Of a stretch of 50,391 nt of DNA, positions 19,724-27,669 are shown one piece after another. The notes beneath the pieces are model-generated. The model saw nothing but the letters and a program-made list of their open reading frames with translations, searched no databases and had not been told where the DNA came from. Source of the DNA: Dyadobacter flavalbus. GTDB taxonomy: Bacteria; Bacteroidota; Bacteroidia; Cytophagales; Spirosomataceae. The stretch is from contig NZ_VBSN01000035.1 of assembly GCF_006149045.1 (NCBI RefSeq), positions 1-50,391 of the forward strand, given 5' to 3'. The position numbers and the translations under genes are program-made. Each line of letters begins with the position of its first letter. Position 1 is the first letter of the stretch.

Positions 19724-19966
19724 ATGCATTTAGAAATAATTACCCCAGATAAAAAAGTGTTTGCCGGCGAGGCAAATGCCGTTACATTACCGGGTACCGA
19801 AGGACAGTTTCAGGTTCTGAACCGTCACGCTCCGTTAGTCAGCACGCTGGGCAAAGGAGATGTGGTTGTGGATACAGGTGCTGCAAAGCAAACTTATATT
19901 ATTGACGGAGGAGTTGTAGAAGTGCTGAATAATAAAGTGCTGGTATTGGCCGAGGCTGTTTTATAG
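19724..19966 (+). CDS. atpC: F1Fo ATP synthase subunit epsilon (short form)
   Basis: This 80-residue protein corresponds to the N-terminal beta-sandwich of epsilon (begins MHLEIITPDKKVF, contains GTEGQFQVLNRHAPLVSTL, ends VLVLAEAVL). The C-terminal helical hairpin found in about 135-residue epsilon subunits, which inhibits ATP hydrolysis in some species, is absent. Short epsilon subunits are common in Bacteroidota. It connects the central stalk to F1 and is co-transcribed with atpD. Confidence 0.93.
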   Translation: MHLEIITPDKKVFAGEANAVTLPGTEGQFQVLNRHAPLVSTLGKGDVVVDTGAAKQTYIIDGGVVEVLNNKVLVLAEAVL

Positions 19967-19983
19967 GAAAAATATACATTGCA

Positions 19984-20021
19984 AAAAAAGCAGGTGCTGT
20001 TCAAACGGCATCTGCTTTTTT
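19984..20021 (+). terminator. Rho-independent terminator of atpDC
   Basis: GCAGGTGC (19990-19997) pairs with GCATCTGC (20008-20015) with one G-U pair, preceded by seven A and followed by six T. It starts about 18 nt past the atpC stop and may also serve the convergent minus-strand pirin-like gene. Confidence 0.9.
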
Positions 20022-20069
20022 GTTTTTAGAAATTAGCTCTTACTCGAACAAAATTTTCAATTCAAATAT

Positions 20070-20753
20070 TTAGTCAACTTCCATGATTAAAATAATGGCC
20101 TGATTTGATAAAGCTTCAAATTCGACTTCGCTTACATTCCTCAACGACAGTCCGTCGCGCTTTTCCAGCAGCCGGTTCTGAACTTCAAAGGCGCCTTCTA
20201 TTATAAAAACAAAAATGGCTTTGTTTGAATTACAAAGAAAAGTGCCTTCTTCCCTGCCGTCATACTGGCCGATCAAAATCCGGTTTTCGTCTTCTTGCTT
20301 CCTGTTTATCTTCAGAAGCCTGTTTTTATCAGAAATATCAAAAGCAGTCAATTTGCTGTAAGACCATGCATTTTCAGTTTCCTTAAATCGGATCTGCAGA
20401 TAATTGACTGTTTCATTTGCATAAGGATTTGTTATAGTCAGACTTTTACCCGGCTCAGTCAAAAATTCCAGCATTTCACCTGAATTCACATACTTAACTT
20501 CTTCCCGTAAATAAATTTCTAACGCGCCGGCAAGCGGAATCAGAACAATGCGGATTATTTCTGCTGTTTTTATTTCAATACTGCTTTCCGGCGACAGCAT
20601 TTCATCATTTAAAGCTAAAAGATTTCCAAACGGCTCCCTGCTTTCCGCATGATAAGTATCAAAATTAAAAGTACAGAAACGATGAAAATCCGCCGTCTGA
20701 AAAACGCCTCTTTGACTCTGAAGATAAATCCGGGCTTCTGTCTGTAAGAGCAT
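20070..20753 (-). CDS. Pirin-like bicupin lacking the metal-binding histidines
   Basis: This 227-residue protein follows the pirin pattern: an N-terminal HRFCTFNFDTYH block (24-35), FGNLLALNDEML (42-53) and the PLAGALEIY strand (73-81), then a second cupin half with FVFIIEGAFEV. In typical pirins the 'HPH..MEI' segment after the nDD motif and a later H.E pair bind iron. Here that segment reads SSIEIKTAEIIRI with no histidine, and the expected H-D of the next strand is also missing. Metal-dependent quercetinase or redox-sensor activity is therefore unlikely. It converges on atpDC. The role is unknown; a regulatory or structural bicupin is a fair guess. Confidence 0.7.
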   Translation of the reverse strand: MLLQTEARIYLQSQRGVFQTADFHRFCTFNFDTYHAESREPFGNLLALNDEMLSPESSIEIKTAEIIRIVLIPLAGALEIYLREEVKYVNSGEMLEFLTEPGKSLTITNPYANETVNYLQIRFKETENAWSYSKLTAFDISDKNRLLKINRKQEDENRILIGQYDGREEGTFLCNSNKAIFVFIIEGAFEVQNRLLEKRDGLSLRNVSEVEFEALSNQAIILIMEVD

Positions 20754-20790
20754 GATACTATGGTTAACAATTTGAATAATGCTGTTTGAA

Positions 20791-20907
20791 GCTGTTAGCG
20801 ATTAGCTATTGGCAATTAGAACTTGGAGTTAGTGACAAAATTTAGAACCGCAAGCAAAAGCCAGCAGCAAATAGCCAATAGCTATAAGCTAAAAGCCAAC
20901 AGCTTTA
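20791..20907. repeat. Two opposed degenerate heptanucleotide arrays
   Basis: The right array, 20859-20907, is seven consecutive 7-nt units all beginning AGC, such as AGCCAAT (20873-20879) and AGCTAAA (20887-20893). The stop codon of the dioxygenase gene (20905-20907) is inside the last unit. The left array, 20791-20832, is six 7-nt units such as GCTGTTA (20791-20797) and GCTATTG (20805-20811), roughly the reverse complement of the right set. Together they could fold as an imperfect long hairpin across the gap between the pirin-like and dioxygenase genes. Confidence 0.7.
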
Positions 20908-21642
20908 AGCACTCACAACAATGGCATGCGTCAGTTCGAATGCAGTGGAAACGCTTCCTGTAATTGTAGCCATTTCAGTAGAAACGCCGTCACTGAACAC
21001 ATTGTCCCTTGCATTGGTCGTATCCGCTTGTCCGTGGCTGGCATAAACACCTTGTGCGTAAACTACTTTGCTGATTTCTTCCGGAAATGCTATCTGCGTT
21101 ATAAGCAAGGATTTACCGCTGGCATTGTAAATATGCACGTGAATATGCGGCGCTCTTCCGGAATACCAGCCGGGATAAATACTGGTAAAAGTCACAAGCC
21201 CGTTGGCATCCGTCGTTTGCCTTCCTCTCAGAAAATGAACATTCTGATAATTTGTTGACTGCATTCCGCTTCCGCCGTATTCGGAGTAATTGCCCGCTGC
21301 ATCACAATGCCATATATCCACCAATGCACCCGATAATGCTTCGCAATTGTTGTTTTTGTTCTGGATTGTGATTTTTACAGTCAGCTTATTTCCCTGTCTG
21401 TCCAGTGTAATGTCGTTGCTGACCAGGCTGGCCGGTGATTTTGTGGGGAACGGGCCGGCAGTTTCGGAAGCAGTTGCCGTGCAAGTTCCGGAATTTAAAT
21501 CGGTTGCTGTTCCCGAAGTAGTATCTGTGTCGGTTATTGTTTCTGCCGGATCAACTGTGCTGTCCGAGCAGCTGATCAAAGGGGCAACGGCAGCAAAGCC
21601 AAGCATTGAAAATCCTCTTTTTAAAAATTCCTTACGTTCCAT
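20905..21642 (-). CDS. Intradiol ring-cleavage dioxygenase-like lipoprotein
   Basis: Intradiol dioxygenases split catechol rings between the two hydroxyls using non-haem Fe(III). From the ATG at 21642, this 245-residue protein has the expected ligands: Tyr119 (in WHCDAAGNYS), Tyr160 (YPGWY), His166 and His168 (PHIHVHIY). The N-terminus (ERKEFLKRGF, hydrophobic stretch, lipobox LISC with Cys25) predicts export and lipidation, followed by a Thr/Asp-rich linker. The reading frame extends 13 codons further, but the internal start gives a proper signal peptide. No other aromatic-degradation gene is nearby. Exported family members are common in Bacteroidota and their substrate is not known. Confidence 0.88.
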   Translation of the reverse strand: MERKEFLKRGFSMLGFAAVAPLISCSDSTVDPAETITDTDTTSGTATDLNSGTCTATASETAGPFPTKSPASLVSNDITLDRQGNKLTVKITIQNKNNNCEALSGALVDIWHCDAAGNYSEYGGSGMQSTNYQNVHFLRGRQTTDANGLVTFTSIYPGWYSGRAPHIHVHIYNASGKSLLITQIAFPEEISKVVYAQGVYASHGQADTTNARDNVFSDGVSTEMATITGSVSTAFELTHAIVVSA

Positions 21643-21759
21643 GATTTCGCAATAGTTCTTTGTTTCAATACCTAATCGCATGTACCCCGAACTTTGTTGC
21701 AGTGTTCTGGCTATGTATCGGTTAACGGCACGGTTTTGCCGGTGAATGCCCGTTTGGAA

Positions 21760-22455
21760 TTAATGGTTTTTCCACTTCTGAATAAAACCCATATAACTGT
21801 CGCTTACAGGCAGCTCCTGTTCTGTTGCCAGTCGTACTTTCCTGTTTTGTATTGATTTTACAAGTGCATCCGGAACAATGTAACTTCTGTGTATGCGGCT
21901 AAAACGGTTTTGCGGAAGTATTTCAAGAATTCCTTTCAGCGACATCAACGTCAGAATAGGGTGCCTGGCATTCAGTAAATGGATTTTGATATAATCCTCC
22001 ATTCCTTCAATGTATTCAATATCTTTCAAATCAATTTTCACCATTTTGTATTCGGATCGCACAACAATGGCTTCGGTTTCCTGCGTTTGCTGTGATTTGC
22101 GGTACTGAAATTGTTCCAGCGCTTTACTTACTGCTTTTTCAAAGCGTTCAAGACCAATGGGTTTCAGCAGATAATCAACTGCTTCCAGCTCAAACCCTTC
22201 GTGCGCAAAATTCTTATGCGCCGTTGTAAAAATAACCATGGGCCTGTTTTCGAGCCTTGATACAATTTCAAGTCCGGAAAGATCGGGCATATGGATGTCA
22301 ATAAACAACAGATCAACGGCATGCGTTTTCAGGTAAAGCGCGCCTTCCACGGCATCGTCAAAAGTCTGCTGCAAATCAAGCGCCGGAAATTTTGCAATGT
22401 ACTTGCGCAAAATATTCAGCGCAAGCGGCTCATCGTCAATGGCTATGCACTTCAT
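21760..22455 (-). CDS. LytTR-family response regulator
   Basis: This 231-residue protein has an N-terminal receiver domain with the acidic pair Asp7/Asp8, phospho-acceptor Asp53 (FIDIHMPD), Thr77/Thr78 and Lys98 (LLKP). A C-terminal LytTR DNA-binding domain follows at about 127-229 (VKIDLKDIEYIEGMEDYIKI, FSRIHRSYIV). Its start overlaps the upstream sensor kinase gene by 20 nt, which shows translational coupling of a LytS/LytR-type pair. Targets unknown; LytTR regulators often control cell-surface or uptake genes, and the adjacent divergent permease at 23654 is a candidate. Confidence 0.95.
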   Translation of the reverse strand: MKCIAIDDEPLALNILRKYIAKFPALDLQQTFDDAVEGALYLKTHAVDLLFIDIHMPDLSGLEIVSRLENRPMVIFTTAHKNFAHEGFELEAVDYLLKPIGLERFEKAVSKALEQFQYRKSQQTQETEAIVVRSEYKMVKIDLKDIEYIEGMEDYIKIHLLNARHPILTLMSLKGILEILPQNRFSRIHRSYIVPDALVKSIQNRKVRLATEQELPVSDSYMGFIQKWKNH

Positions 22456-23563
22456 CGGACGTCAGTTTTAAATTCACCGTGAATACTTTCCCGTCATTTT
22501 CAATATGCAGTTCATGCCGTTGCGGATACAGAAAATCAAGTCGTTTTCTTGTATTTGCAATGCCCACTCCTATCCGGTTATTCTCTTTATTGAGATCAAA
22601 AATCGTGTTCCGGCAAAACAAGGAAACAGTACGCGGCGTCTGTTCGACCCGGATTACAATCGTCGATTCATGGTGATTGCTGATGCCGTACTTAAACGCA
22701 TTTTCAACAAAAGTCATCAGGATCAAAGGCGCTATTCTGGTCTGATGGCCGTTTCCTGTAAACGTAAATTCAACACTCGTTTTTGCGTTCATTCGCAGTT
22801 TCTGAAGATCTATGTAATTTTCCAGACAAGTAATTTCATCTTCCAGCGGCACATCGTTTTCCGTCGCTTCTTCTGTAATGTACCGCATCATCCCGGATAA
22901 TTTCAGGATACTCGGCGCCGTATGTTCACTTTGGCTGACGGCAAGCGAATAAATGTTGTTGAGCGTATTGAAAAGAAAATGCGGATTAATCTGTGCCTTG
23001 AAAAACGACAGCTCTGCCTGCGCTTTATCCGCTTCCGACATGATTACTTTCTTTTCTGAAAGCCGCCATTGCTCCGAAATCTTTATCGCCATCGAAACAA
23101 TCCAGACAATGAAGAACAGCACAAGACTGACAAAATCCACTGCCGGCGCTGTTCTTTCCGGCGATGGCGGCGGAGGAAATTCAGGATGAAAATTGACTGG
23201 CGGCGGTTCGGGAAATCTGTTTGTCTGCGGGATTTGCTGCTGATGATGAAACCTCTGGAAAATCAGGTTTTCAAAGGGCTGGCTGAAAAAAACGGCGGTA
23301 ATTCCGATGAAAAAGAATCCTGTATAAAGAATATGTTTCTGTTTCAGGAAAAACTGCGGGATCAGAATCCAAAGATTCAGATAAAAAAGCAGAAAGTAAA
23401 TCAGGAAAAACAACCAGAAATAGCCCGATGAAAGCAGCGTAAATTCCAGTTCCGGATCGCGTTCTCTGGACAGGATCGTCAGTGGCAAACTGATAAACAG
23501 CAGCCATCCGAGCAGATGAAAGATCCATAGCTTTTTTGTCTGAAACATATCTGAGCCGCACAT
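22436..23563 (-). CDS. LytS-type sensor histidine kinase (His_kinase family)
   Basis: This 375-residue membrane kinase has about four N-terminal helices (about 13-33, 45-70, 75-100, 140-160), with a Pro-rich loop at about 105-135 between the third and fourth. A short coiled linker leads to the phospho-acceptor region FKAQINPHFLFNTLNN with His195. The ATPase lobe has FVENAFKYG (N-box) and GVGIANTRKRL (G-box). There is no periplasmic sensor domain, so the helices or the Pro-rich loop probably sense the signal. Start alternatives are 23563 and 23548. It is coupled by a 20-nt overlap to the response regulator gene. Confidence 0.94.
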   Translation of the reverse strand: MCGSDMFQTKKLWIFHLLGWLLFISLPLTILSRERDPELEFTLLSSGYFWLFFLIYFLLFYLNLWILIPQFFLKQKHILYTGFFFIGITAVFFSQPFENLIFQRFHHQQQIPQTNRFPEPPPVNFHPEFPPPPSPERTAPAVDFVSLVLFFIVWIVSMAIKISEQWRLSEKKVIMSEADKAQAELSFFKAQINPHFLFNTLNNIYSLAVSQSEHTAPSILKLSGMMRYITEEATENDVPLEDEITCLENYIDLQKLRMNAKTSVEFTFTGNGHQTRIAPLILMTFVENAFKYGISNHHESTIVIRVEQTPRTVSLFCRNTIFDLNKENNRIGVGIANTRKRLDFLYPQRHELHIENDGKVFTVNLKLTSDEVHSH

Positions 23564-23653
23564 TTATTCCAACAACATGTAAATCATTACGAATATAGAA
23601 GTTACAAAAAGAAAAACTTTTCCTATTTTCGAGAGATACAGAAATCTTCCCTT

Positions 23654-24988
23654 ATGCAACAACCCGCTGCCAGAAACGAGTTATTCAAGATTTTAGGTGT
23701 AGGCTTCGGCATCGCTGTAACCGTTGGCGGCACGGTCGGTACCGGAATTCTCAGAAAACCCGGCCCCATTGCTGCACAGCTCGGCGATCCGTGGCTCATT
23801 ATGGGGCTTTGGCTGGCCGTAAGCCTGTATGCATTTCTGGGAACGCTTTGTACCATTGAACTGGGCACTTCCATGCCCAGAGCCGGCGCGTGGTATGTAT
23901 ATGCAAGAAGGGCTTTCGGCGATTACGCAGGCTTTGTAGTGGGCATAAACAGCTGGCTCGGAACCTGCTCCGCTTTGGGTTTTGGCGTTTATACCATGAG
24001 TGAATACCTGGCTTTGCTCCTTTCTCCTCTTGCCGGCTACGAGCCTTATGTTGCAGCCGCCATACTACTGATACTGACGATTATTCACTGGATCGGGCTT
24101 GCGCTGGCAAGCAGTTTTCAGAATGTCATGAGTGTTTTGAAAGGCGTCGGACTGTTCATTTTTGTGGCGGTTTGCTACATCTACGGCGATGAAATCACAT
24201 CCGAACAGGCGCATGCAACTACAAGCCGGATTATAAGCACCGGAAGCTGGATAGCACCGGTTGTTTTTTCACTTCAGGCGATTTTTTATACTTACGACGG
24301 CTGGCATACGGCCGCCTATTTTTCCGAAGAAGACCGCGATCCTTCCAGAAATCTGCCGCGTTCCATGATCGGAGGCGTTTTACTGATCATTGCCATTTAC
24401 CTGCTTTGCAACCTTGCTATCCTGCATATTTTGCCCATGAACGAGCTTTCGCAATCCAAGCTTGCCGCTGCGGATGCCATCAGGCTGATTTTTGGTGAAG
24501 GCTCGGGCAAAATCGTTACACTGTTTCTGATGATTTCCATTCTGGGGATTGTCAATGCGCAGCTGCTTTTTAATCCGCGCGTACTGTATTCCATGAGCCG
24601 CGACGGACTTTTCCTGAAAGCCGGAACTACAGTCAACAAAGGCGGAACGCCAGCTGTTGCCATGCTCATTACGTCCGGAATTGCCATACTGCTGATCCTG
24701 ATCGGGAAAGATGCATGTGAAAAACTTTCGGATATCGCTACTTTTTTCTTCGTGCTGGGTTATGCTTCCGGCTTTGCATCGCTGCTGGCATTGCGGAAGA
24801 AAGAACCGCTTCTGCCCCGCCCGTGGAAAGTTCCGGCCTACCCTTTTCTGCCGGTTTTGATGCTGATTGTTTCACTTGCATTTCTTGTAAGCGCCGTAAT
24901 TCAGGATTTGCCAAGCAGCCAGTTTGCACTGCTTTTCATGATCATCAGTTATCCCGCCTATTTACTTGTGAGCCGTTTGAACCGTTAA
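23654..24988 (+). CDS. APC-superfamily amino acid permease
   Basis: This 444-residue protein has about 12 membrane helices. The first helix region VGGTVGTGILRKPG carries the APC-family GxG(T/I)GI substrate-backbone motif, and later blocks such as ELGTSMPRAGAWYVYARRAFG are typical of the LAT/YfnA-like branch. It would import or exchange amino acids across the inner membrane; the substrate cannot be read. It is transcribed divergently from the LytS/LytTR pair with only 90 nt between starts, so its promoter region could be a target of that system. It is a single gene, since the next one is 64 nt away with a different function. Confidence 0.9.
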   Translation: MQQPAARNELFKILGVGFGIAVTVGGTVGTGILRKPGPIAAQLGDPWLIMGLWLAVSLYAFLGTLCTIELGTSMPRAGAWYVYARRAFGDYAGFVVGINSWLGTCSALGFGVYTMSEYLALLLSPLAGYEPYVAAAILLILTIIHWIGLALASSFQNVMSVLKGVGLFIFVAVCYIYGDEITSEQAHATTSRIISTGSWIAPVVFSLQAIFYTYDGWHTAAYFSEEDRDPSRNLPRSMIGGVLLIIAIYLLCNLAILHILPMNELSQSKLAAADAIRLIFGEGSGKIVTLFLMISILGIVNAQLLFNPRVLYSMSRDGLFLKAGTTVNKGGTPAVAMLITSGIAILLILIGKDACEKLSDIATFFFVLGYASGFASLLALRKKEPLLPRPWKVPAYPFLPVLMLIVSLAFLVSAVIQDLPSSQFALLFMIISYPAYLLVSRLNR

Positions 24989-25052
24989 ATAAGTCGATAT
25001 CGCTGTGATCTAAAAATCAATAAATTGCATTAAACGTATGTAAACAGAAACT

Positions 25053-27482
25053 ATGCAATTGACCAGATATCTGCAAAAAAGTATGCTTGTTGCTGCTCTT
25101 CTTATGGCTTTGATGGCTTTAAAATGGGCGGACGAAGATTTTACCAGACAGATTACTTCCAAATTGCAGCTTTACCGGCATCAGTTTCCATATGAAAAAG
25201 CCTATTTGCATACAGACAAACCTTACTATGTAACCGGTGATACTTTGTGGTTTAAAGGGTATCTTGTGGACGGTTCCATGCACCTTCCCGACAGCGCAAG
25301 CAATCTTTTGTATGTAGATTTCATTGAACAGCAGACAGGTAAAAACGTGGCCTTGCGCCGCGTTCAGATGAGCGGAGGAATCGGTCATGGTGAAATTACA
25401 CTGGATTCCCTGCCTGCCGGCGCTTATACAATCCGTGCTTATACAAACTGGATGCGTAATTTTTCAGATGTTTTTTTCTTCCAGAAAAGCATTCATCTTT
25501 TTGATACAGAAAGTACTACGGCCAACGCTTCTTCCGATCTCACCGACGTCCAGTTCTTTCCTGAAGGCGGCCAGCTTGTAGCGGGCATCAACACACGCGT
25601 TGCGTTCAAGGCCGTGAACGGAAACGGGCTGGGAACGGATGTAAAAGGTTTTGTACTGAACCGGAACAACGATACCGTTTCTTCTTTTAACAGCGAATAT
25701 CTTGGAATGGGCCGGTTTCAGTTTGAACCCAGATCCGGCGAGCGTTACACGGCTTTTATCAGAACAAAAGACGAAAAAGCAACCCGGTTCAACTTTCCGG
25801 AAGTGCAGGAAAACGGCTTTACGCTGCTTGTGGATAATTTGTCCAATCCTTTGAAAATGAGGATCATTGCTTATTGTAAAACACCCGAAAAGAAAGAAGT
25901 TCCCGTGCATATTGTCGGCCATTCCAGAGGAATCATTTCATTTGCTGCAAGAGGCGTGATTTCAGGTAAAGGTTTGACCGTGAGCCTTCCCACAGCAGAA
26001 TTGCCCGACGGAATTACGCACCTGACCCTTTTTGATGATCAGAACAAGCCGGTTTGCGAAAGACTCGTTTTTATCAATCATCAGAGAAGTCTGAACCTGA
26101 AAGTCAATTTGTCCAAAACGGCCTTTGCGCCGCGAGAACAAACCGAAATAGAAATTGTTGCAACCGATTCTGCAGGCAAGCCGGCGGAAGCAAACCTTTC
26201 GGTAGCCGTAACAGATGCCGGACAGATCAAACAGCAGCCCTATGACGCAAACATTGTTTCTTACCTGCTTTTATCATCCGATCTGAAAGGGTTTATCGAG
26301 CAGCCCGGCTATTATTTTGACCCTGAGAAAAAACAGCGGAAAATCCATGCAGATTATCTCATGATGACGCAGGGATGGAGCAGGTTCCGGTGGGAAGATG
26401 TGCTGCGCGATTCGCTTGAAGCGCCCGGCCGTTTTCTGGAACAAGGCATTACGCTGACTGGCGAAGTATTGCGCAATGACAAACCGGTGAACAGTAAAAT
26501 CATGCTGTCGCTTTTTCTGAGCAACGACAGCCTGAGTAATTTCCTGAGTACGGAAACCAATGAAAACGGCAAATTTGCCGTCTATAACCTTGTATTTGCC
26601 GATTCGCTTCAGATTCGACTTCAGGGCATGAACAAAAAAGGAAACCAGAATCTTTCTTTTATTCTTAACCCCTTTGATCCGCCCAAAATGACTCTCTTGC
26701 AAGTACCTTTCTATCCTGTAACGGTTGAAGCTCAGAAATTTAAGGATTTCCTGAAAAGAGCTGGAGAAGAACAGGAACTGACGAGAAAAATTAGAGAAAA
26801 CCGGGAAAGGTTATTGAAAGAAGTAACAATTAAAGCCAAAAAAGAAGCGCCGAGGGATTCCAGAAAACTGTACAACACAGCGGATGCAACGGTGAAAATA
26901 ACGCCTCAGCTGGCTTCGGGAAACATGAGTGTGCTGGACATGCTGGCGGGCCGGGTTGCGGGCGTTCAGGTGAGTGGCTCGGGCATGAACGCGTCCGTGT
27001 TTATTCGCGGAAACAGAGGCGAGCCGCTTTTTGTGCTGGACGGTATGCCGGTCGATAAAGCCATGATCACGAATCTGAATGTATTTGATGTAGAATCCAT
27101 TGATGTTCTGAAAGGCGCTTCTGCGGCTATTTTCGGCAGTCGCGGCGGCAATGGCGTTATTTCGGTCCTTACCAAAAGAGGCAATGCCAATTACGATTAT
27201 TCGCAGGACATCGTTCCCGGCGTGCTGGTTTCAAAAATTGCAGGTTTTAACGTACCGAAAGAATTTTATGCGCCGGCATATGCCGTTAAAAAGCCGGACA
27301 ATCTCCTACCCGATTTCCGCTCCACAATCCATTGGGCGCCTGTGCTGAAAACAGATAAAAACGGAAAGGTGAAATTTCAGTATTACAATACGGATGCTGC
27401 AACCAGCGTCGATGTACGTGTGGAGGCACTGAGTCCTTCCGGAATCCAGGGTACAGCAAATGCAGGCTACACCGTGCAGTAA
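25053..27482 (+). CDS. MG2-like secreted protein with TonB-receptor plug domain but no barrel
   Basis: This 809-residue protein has an N-terminal hydrophobic signal (about 8-24). A macroglobulin MG2-like region follows (about 45-160; EKAYLHTDKPYYVTGDTLWFKGY), then further Ig-like beta domains to about 560 and a short Glu/Arg/Lys-rich helix (about 565-600). A TonB-dependent receptor plug domain is at about 605-710 (LAGRVAGVQV, FVLDGMPVD, GNGVISVLTKRG). A final MG-like domain ends with FRSTIHWAPVLKTDKNGKV. No 22-strand barrel follows the plug, so it is not a transporter by itself. Proteins of this layout are recurrent in Bacteroidota and uncharacterised. An outer-membrane partner or surface assembly role is inference. 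Confidence 0.85.
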   Translation: MQLTRYLQKSMLVAALLMALMALKWADEDFTRQITSKLQLYRHQFPYEKAYLHTDKPYYVTGDTLWFKGYLVDGSMHLPDSASNLLYVDFIEQQTGKNVALRRVQMSGGIGHGEITLDSLPAGAYTIRAYTNWMRNFSDVFFFQKSIHLFDTESTTANASSDLTDVQFFPEGGQLVAGINTRVAFKAVNGNGLGTDVKGFVLNRNNDTVSSFNSEYLGMGRFQFEPRSGERYTAFIRTKDEKATRFNFPEVQENGFTLLVDNLSNPLKMRIIAYCKTPEKKEVPVHIVGHSRGIISFAARGVISGKGLTVSLPTAELPDGITHLTLFDDQNKPVCERLVFINHQRSLNLKVNLSKTAFAPREQTEIEIVATDSAGKPAEANLSVAVTDAGQIKQQPYDANIVSYLLLSSDLKGFIEQPGYYFDPEKKQRKIHADYLMMTQGWSRFRWEDVLRDSLEAPGRFLEQGITLTGEVLRNDKPVNSKIMLSLFLSNDSLSNFLSTETNENGKFAVYNLVFADSLQIRLQGMNKKGNQNLSFILNPFDPPKMTLLQVPFYPVTVEAQKFKDFLKRAGEEQELTRKIRENRERLLKEVTIKAKKEAPRDSRKLYNTADATVKITPQLASGNMSVLDMLAGRVAGVQVSGSGMNASVFIRGNRGEPLFVLDGMPVDKAMITNLNVFDVESIDVLKGASAAIFGSRGGNGVISVLTKRGNANYDYSQDIVPGVLVSKIAGFNVPKEFYAPAYAVKKPDNLLPDFRSTIHWAPVLKTDKNGKVKFQYYNTDAATSVDVRVEALSPSGIQGTANAGYTVQ

Positions 27483-27605
27483 GGATTTGCAGAAAGTGCT
27501 GAAAACTTTTCGTATATGCTGATTTCCAGACAAGAATCTTCCATTTTACACGTTACTAATTTTATTTGTACGATGCTTTGGGTAAATCATACAGACAAAA
27601 TTTGA

Positions 27606-27613
27606 TAACTTTG
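27606..27613 (+). promoter_or_regulatory. Candidate promoter of the TPR/DUF4292 pair
   Basis: TAACTTTG matches TAnnTTTG perfectly. A TTG (27578-27580) lies 25 nt upstream, a little farther than the 20 nt seen for atpD. A start near 27620 would give a 50-nt leader to the ATG at 27670. Confidence 0.5.
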
Positions 27614-27669
27614 GCATATACACCGAAACAGCCGGTCACGTCTACGATCTGATGGCATTAGATTCAAAT

